A stretch of DNA of 64,000 nt from Streptomyces sp. ISL-43 (GTDB lineage: Bacteria > Actinomycetota > Actinomycetes > Streptomycetales > Streptomycetaceae). Numbering within the stretch: the first letter of the stretch is position 1; every line of letters begins with the position of its first letter. Positions 62,309 to 64,000 of the stretch are shown here, piece by piece. Location of the stretch: assembly GCF_018614195.1 (NCBI RefSeq), contig NZ_JAGGOT010000002.1:28478-92477 (forward strand), read 5' to 3'. Position numbers and translations under genes: made by a program. Below the pieces are notes generated by a model. It searched no databases and was not told the origin of the DNA. It saw nothing but the letters and a program-made list of their open reading frames with translations.

Positions 62309-64000
62309 GTGAGTTTGAATGATTCCGTAGGCGAGAGCTCGCCAACAGCCGGCGCGGATACCGCTGTTGACGCACCTGACCGTCGTTGGTTCCAGCGTCG
62401 GAGGGCAATGGGTGGTCTGGCCGCTCTGCTGGCGGTGGCCATCGCGGTACCGGTTGCCGTACAGGTGGGCGGTGGCGCCGGGCGGGAGAAGAAGCCCGCC
62501 GCCGAGGGGGCCGGGGCGCCGGTCACCGCTTCCGAGGCGCGCAGGCTGGCCGCGGAGTCCGGGAAGGACGTCGAGGTCACGGCGGAGCGCAGTCCCAACA
62601 CGACGACGTGGGCGCAGTCCGACGGTCTGTTCAAGAAGCAGATATCCAGCTCGGCGGTGCGTGCCAAGGTGGGTGACCAGTGGAAGCCGGTCGACACCGA
62701 CCTGGCGAAGGCCGAGGGTGGCTACGCCGCGAAGGCGGTGAACGGCAGCGTGGTCTTCAGTGCCGGGACCGCCGGTGCCGCGGTCGGTGACCGGGCTTCG
62801 CGTGGCGTGGTGCGTTCGGCTCTGACGGTGGACGCGCCCGGCCAGGTGTGGACGGAGCTGGTCCGGCTGGGTGTGGATGGGCACGAGATGACGGTGAGCT
62901 GGCCGGGCGTGCTGCCCGAGCCGGTCATCGACGGTCCGCGCGCGCTGTACGAGAACGTGCGCCCCGGTATCGACTTGCTGATGACCGCGCAGGACGGCGG
63001 CTACTCGCACCTCCTGGTCGTCAAGGACAAGACGGCCGCGGCGGATCCGCTGCTGGCCGAGCTGAACTACCGCCTCGCCTCCCCCGATCTGTCGTTCCAG
63101 TTGGACGGAGAGTCCGGTTCGCTCAGCGCGCGTGACGCGAAGGGCGAGGAGATAGCTGGTTCGCCGTCCCCGCTGATGTGGGATTCGTCGGGGAAGGTAG
63201 CCACCACGGACGATGCGCCGGCGTGGAAGCCTTCGGCGGCCGCGAAGAAGCATCCGACGCTCGGTCTGGCGGGTCTGGCCGGTGCGGAGGGCGCGCACCT
63301 TTCGGTCGCCGCGGCCTCCTTCGCCGGCAACACGCTGTCGCTGAAGCCTGACGCGGCGCTGCTGAACGCGGCGGACACGGTGTATCCGGTGTTCGTGGAC
63401 CCGTCGTTCAAGGGTCACAAGCGCGCCTGGTCGCTGCTGTACAAGACGGCCGGGAATTCGAGTTTCTACAACGGCCAGAACTACAACGCGAGCGGCACGA
63501 ACGAGGCCCGGATCGGCTACGAGTCGACGTCGGGCGGCACGTCCCGCTCGGTGTTCAACTTCGACTTCGGCAGCGAACTCCACGGAGCCGGTATCCAGTC
63601 GGCGAGTGTGCGGGCCCTGCAGACGTACTCCTGGTCCTGCACGCGGAAGGATATGGACATCTACTCGACCCCCTACGTGGGTTCGTCGAGTACGTGGAAC
63701 AACACGACCGGCTGGTGGGGCAACAAGGTCGCCACCGAGAACGCCGGTTACGGCTATAACAGTTCCTGCCCGGACAACTGGGTCGCCCCGGACATCAAGG
63801 GACTCGTATCGCAGGCTGCCAGCGGCCGTTGGGGTGCGCTGTCGCTCGGTTTCAAGGCGCCGAACGAGTCGGATTCGTACTATTGGAAGAAGCTCCTCGC
63901 CAACGGTGAGAGCGCCCCGTACATCGAGGTCGTCTACAACACTCCGCCGGACGTCCCGCTCGCGCAGAACATGAGCACCTCCCCCGGTGGTCCGTGCCTG
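62309..64000 (+). CDS. Giant secreted DNRLRE-type protein, N-terminal part (cut by window edge)
   Basis: The first 564 codons of a protein that runs off the window. GTG 62309 follows AAGGAGGGGAGAGG. A basic, hydrophobic signal (RRWFQRRRAMGGLAALLAVA) is followed by a propeptide-like region and a DNRLRE-type domain (from about AWSLLYKTAGNSSFYNGQNY). It is a paralogue of the protein at 5640-9986. Matching pairs are ALYENVRPGIDLLMTAQDGG with ALYKNVMPDVDLRLSATQLG, and SPSPLMWDS with SPTSFMWDS. Like that gene it is divergent from an rhs toxin gene, which supports a joint function. Its C-terminal domains are not visible. Confidence 0.88.
   Translation, partial: MSLNDSVGESSPTAGADTAVDAPDRRWFQRRRAMGGLAALLAVAIAVPVAVQVGGGAGREKKPAAEGAGAPVTASEARRLAAESGKDVEVTAERSPNTTTWAQSDGLFKKQISSSAVRAKVGDQWKPVDTDLAKAEGGYAAKAVNGSVVFSAGTAGAAVGDRASRGVVRSALTVDAPGQVWTELVRLGVDGHEMTVSWPGVLPEPVIDGPRALYENVRPGIDLLMTAQDGGYSHLLVVKDKTAAADPLLAELNYRLASPDLSFQLDGESGSLSARDAKGEEIAGSPSPLMWDSSGKVATTDDAPAWKPSAAAKKHPTLGLAGLAGAEGAHLSVAAASFAGNTLSLKPDAALLNAADTVYPVFVDPSFKGHKRAWSLLYKTAGNSSFYNGQNYNASGTNEARIGYESTSGGTSRSVFNFDFGSELHGAGIQSASVRALQTYSWSCTRKDMDIYSTPYVGSSSTWNNTTGWWGNKVATENAGYGYNSSCPDNWVAPDIKGLVSQAASGRWGALSLGFKAPNESDSYYWKKLLANGESAPYIEVVYNTPPDVPLAQNMSTSPGGPCL

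Overview
The window is high-GC actinobacterial DNA, almost certainly Streptomyces or a close relative. The G+C bias, GTG/TTG starts with GGAGG-type ribosome sites, the acyl-CoA carboxylase/BirA/adenylate cyclase/HutH neighbourhood and an integrated pSAM2-like element all point there. From memory, the housekeeping gene order resembles the SCO492x-SCO496x part of the S. coelicolor chromosome; this is recollection, not a search result.

Layout. 1-5.5 kb: start of an ABC-transporter ATPase, threonine ammonia-lyase, a MarR regulator, a sigma-like/membrane-protein pair, a cystathionine gamma-synthase family enzyme and a membrane-anchored protein. 5.6-30.3 kb: a large accessory block described below. 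30.4-54 kb: conserved core, with msrA, a secreted PKD-domain protein, a zinc alcohol dehydrogenase with divergent regulator, a GNAT acetyltransferase, a MacB-type ABC pair, an L,D-transpeptidase lipoprotein, hutH, a GGDEF protein, an enoyl-CoA hydratase, adenylate cyclase, birA and the acyl-CoA carboxylase genes (beta, epsilon, biotinylated alpha) with maf. 54-64 kb: a second accessory RHS toxin locus running off the window.

Both accessory loci share one plan: a giant secreted RHS/YD-repeat protein ending in a Hint autoprotease and a C-terminal toxin, a small immunity candidate directly after it, and, transcribed divergently, a giant secreted DNRLRE-type protein. The two DNRLRE-type proteins are recognisable paralogues.

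The most interesting structure is in the first locus. An actinomycete integrative and conjugative element (AICE: int, xis, repSA-like, spd-like, FtsK/Tra, pra-like, gntR and others) appears to sit inside the rhs coding sequence, at the codons for His-Thr-Tyr-Tyr-Val-Leu at the end of the Hint domain. An identical 17-bp sequence lies at 17084-17100 and 27513-27529. The left copy is fused to an ADP-ribosyltransferase-like toxin and its immunity candidate, followed by int. The right copy starts, in the same codon phase, a displaced Hint tail with a different ART-like toxin and its own immunity candidate. Joining the outer ends of the element regenerates a perfect 9-bp inverted repeat around a 7-bp spacer, the classic core of a tyrosine-recombinase site. 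I infer that the element targets rhs, supplies a new toxin tip plus immunity, and would restore the old tip in frame on excision. A decayed second element (28.5-30.3 kb) directly follows the displaced cassette, suggesting this has happened at least twice. No tRNA, rRNA or CRISPR was seen.
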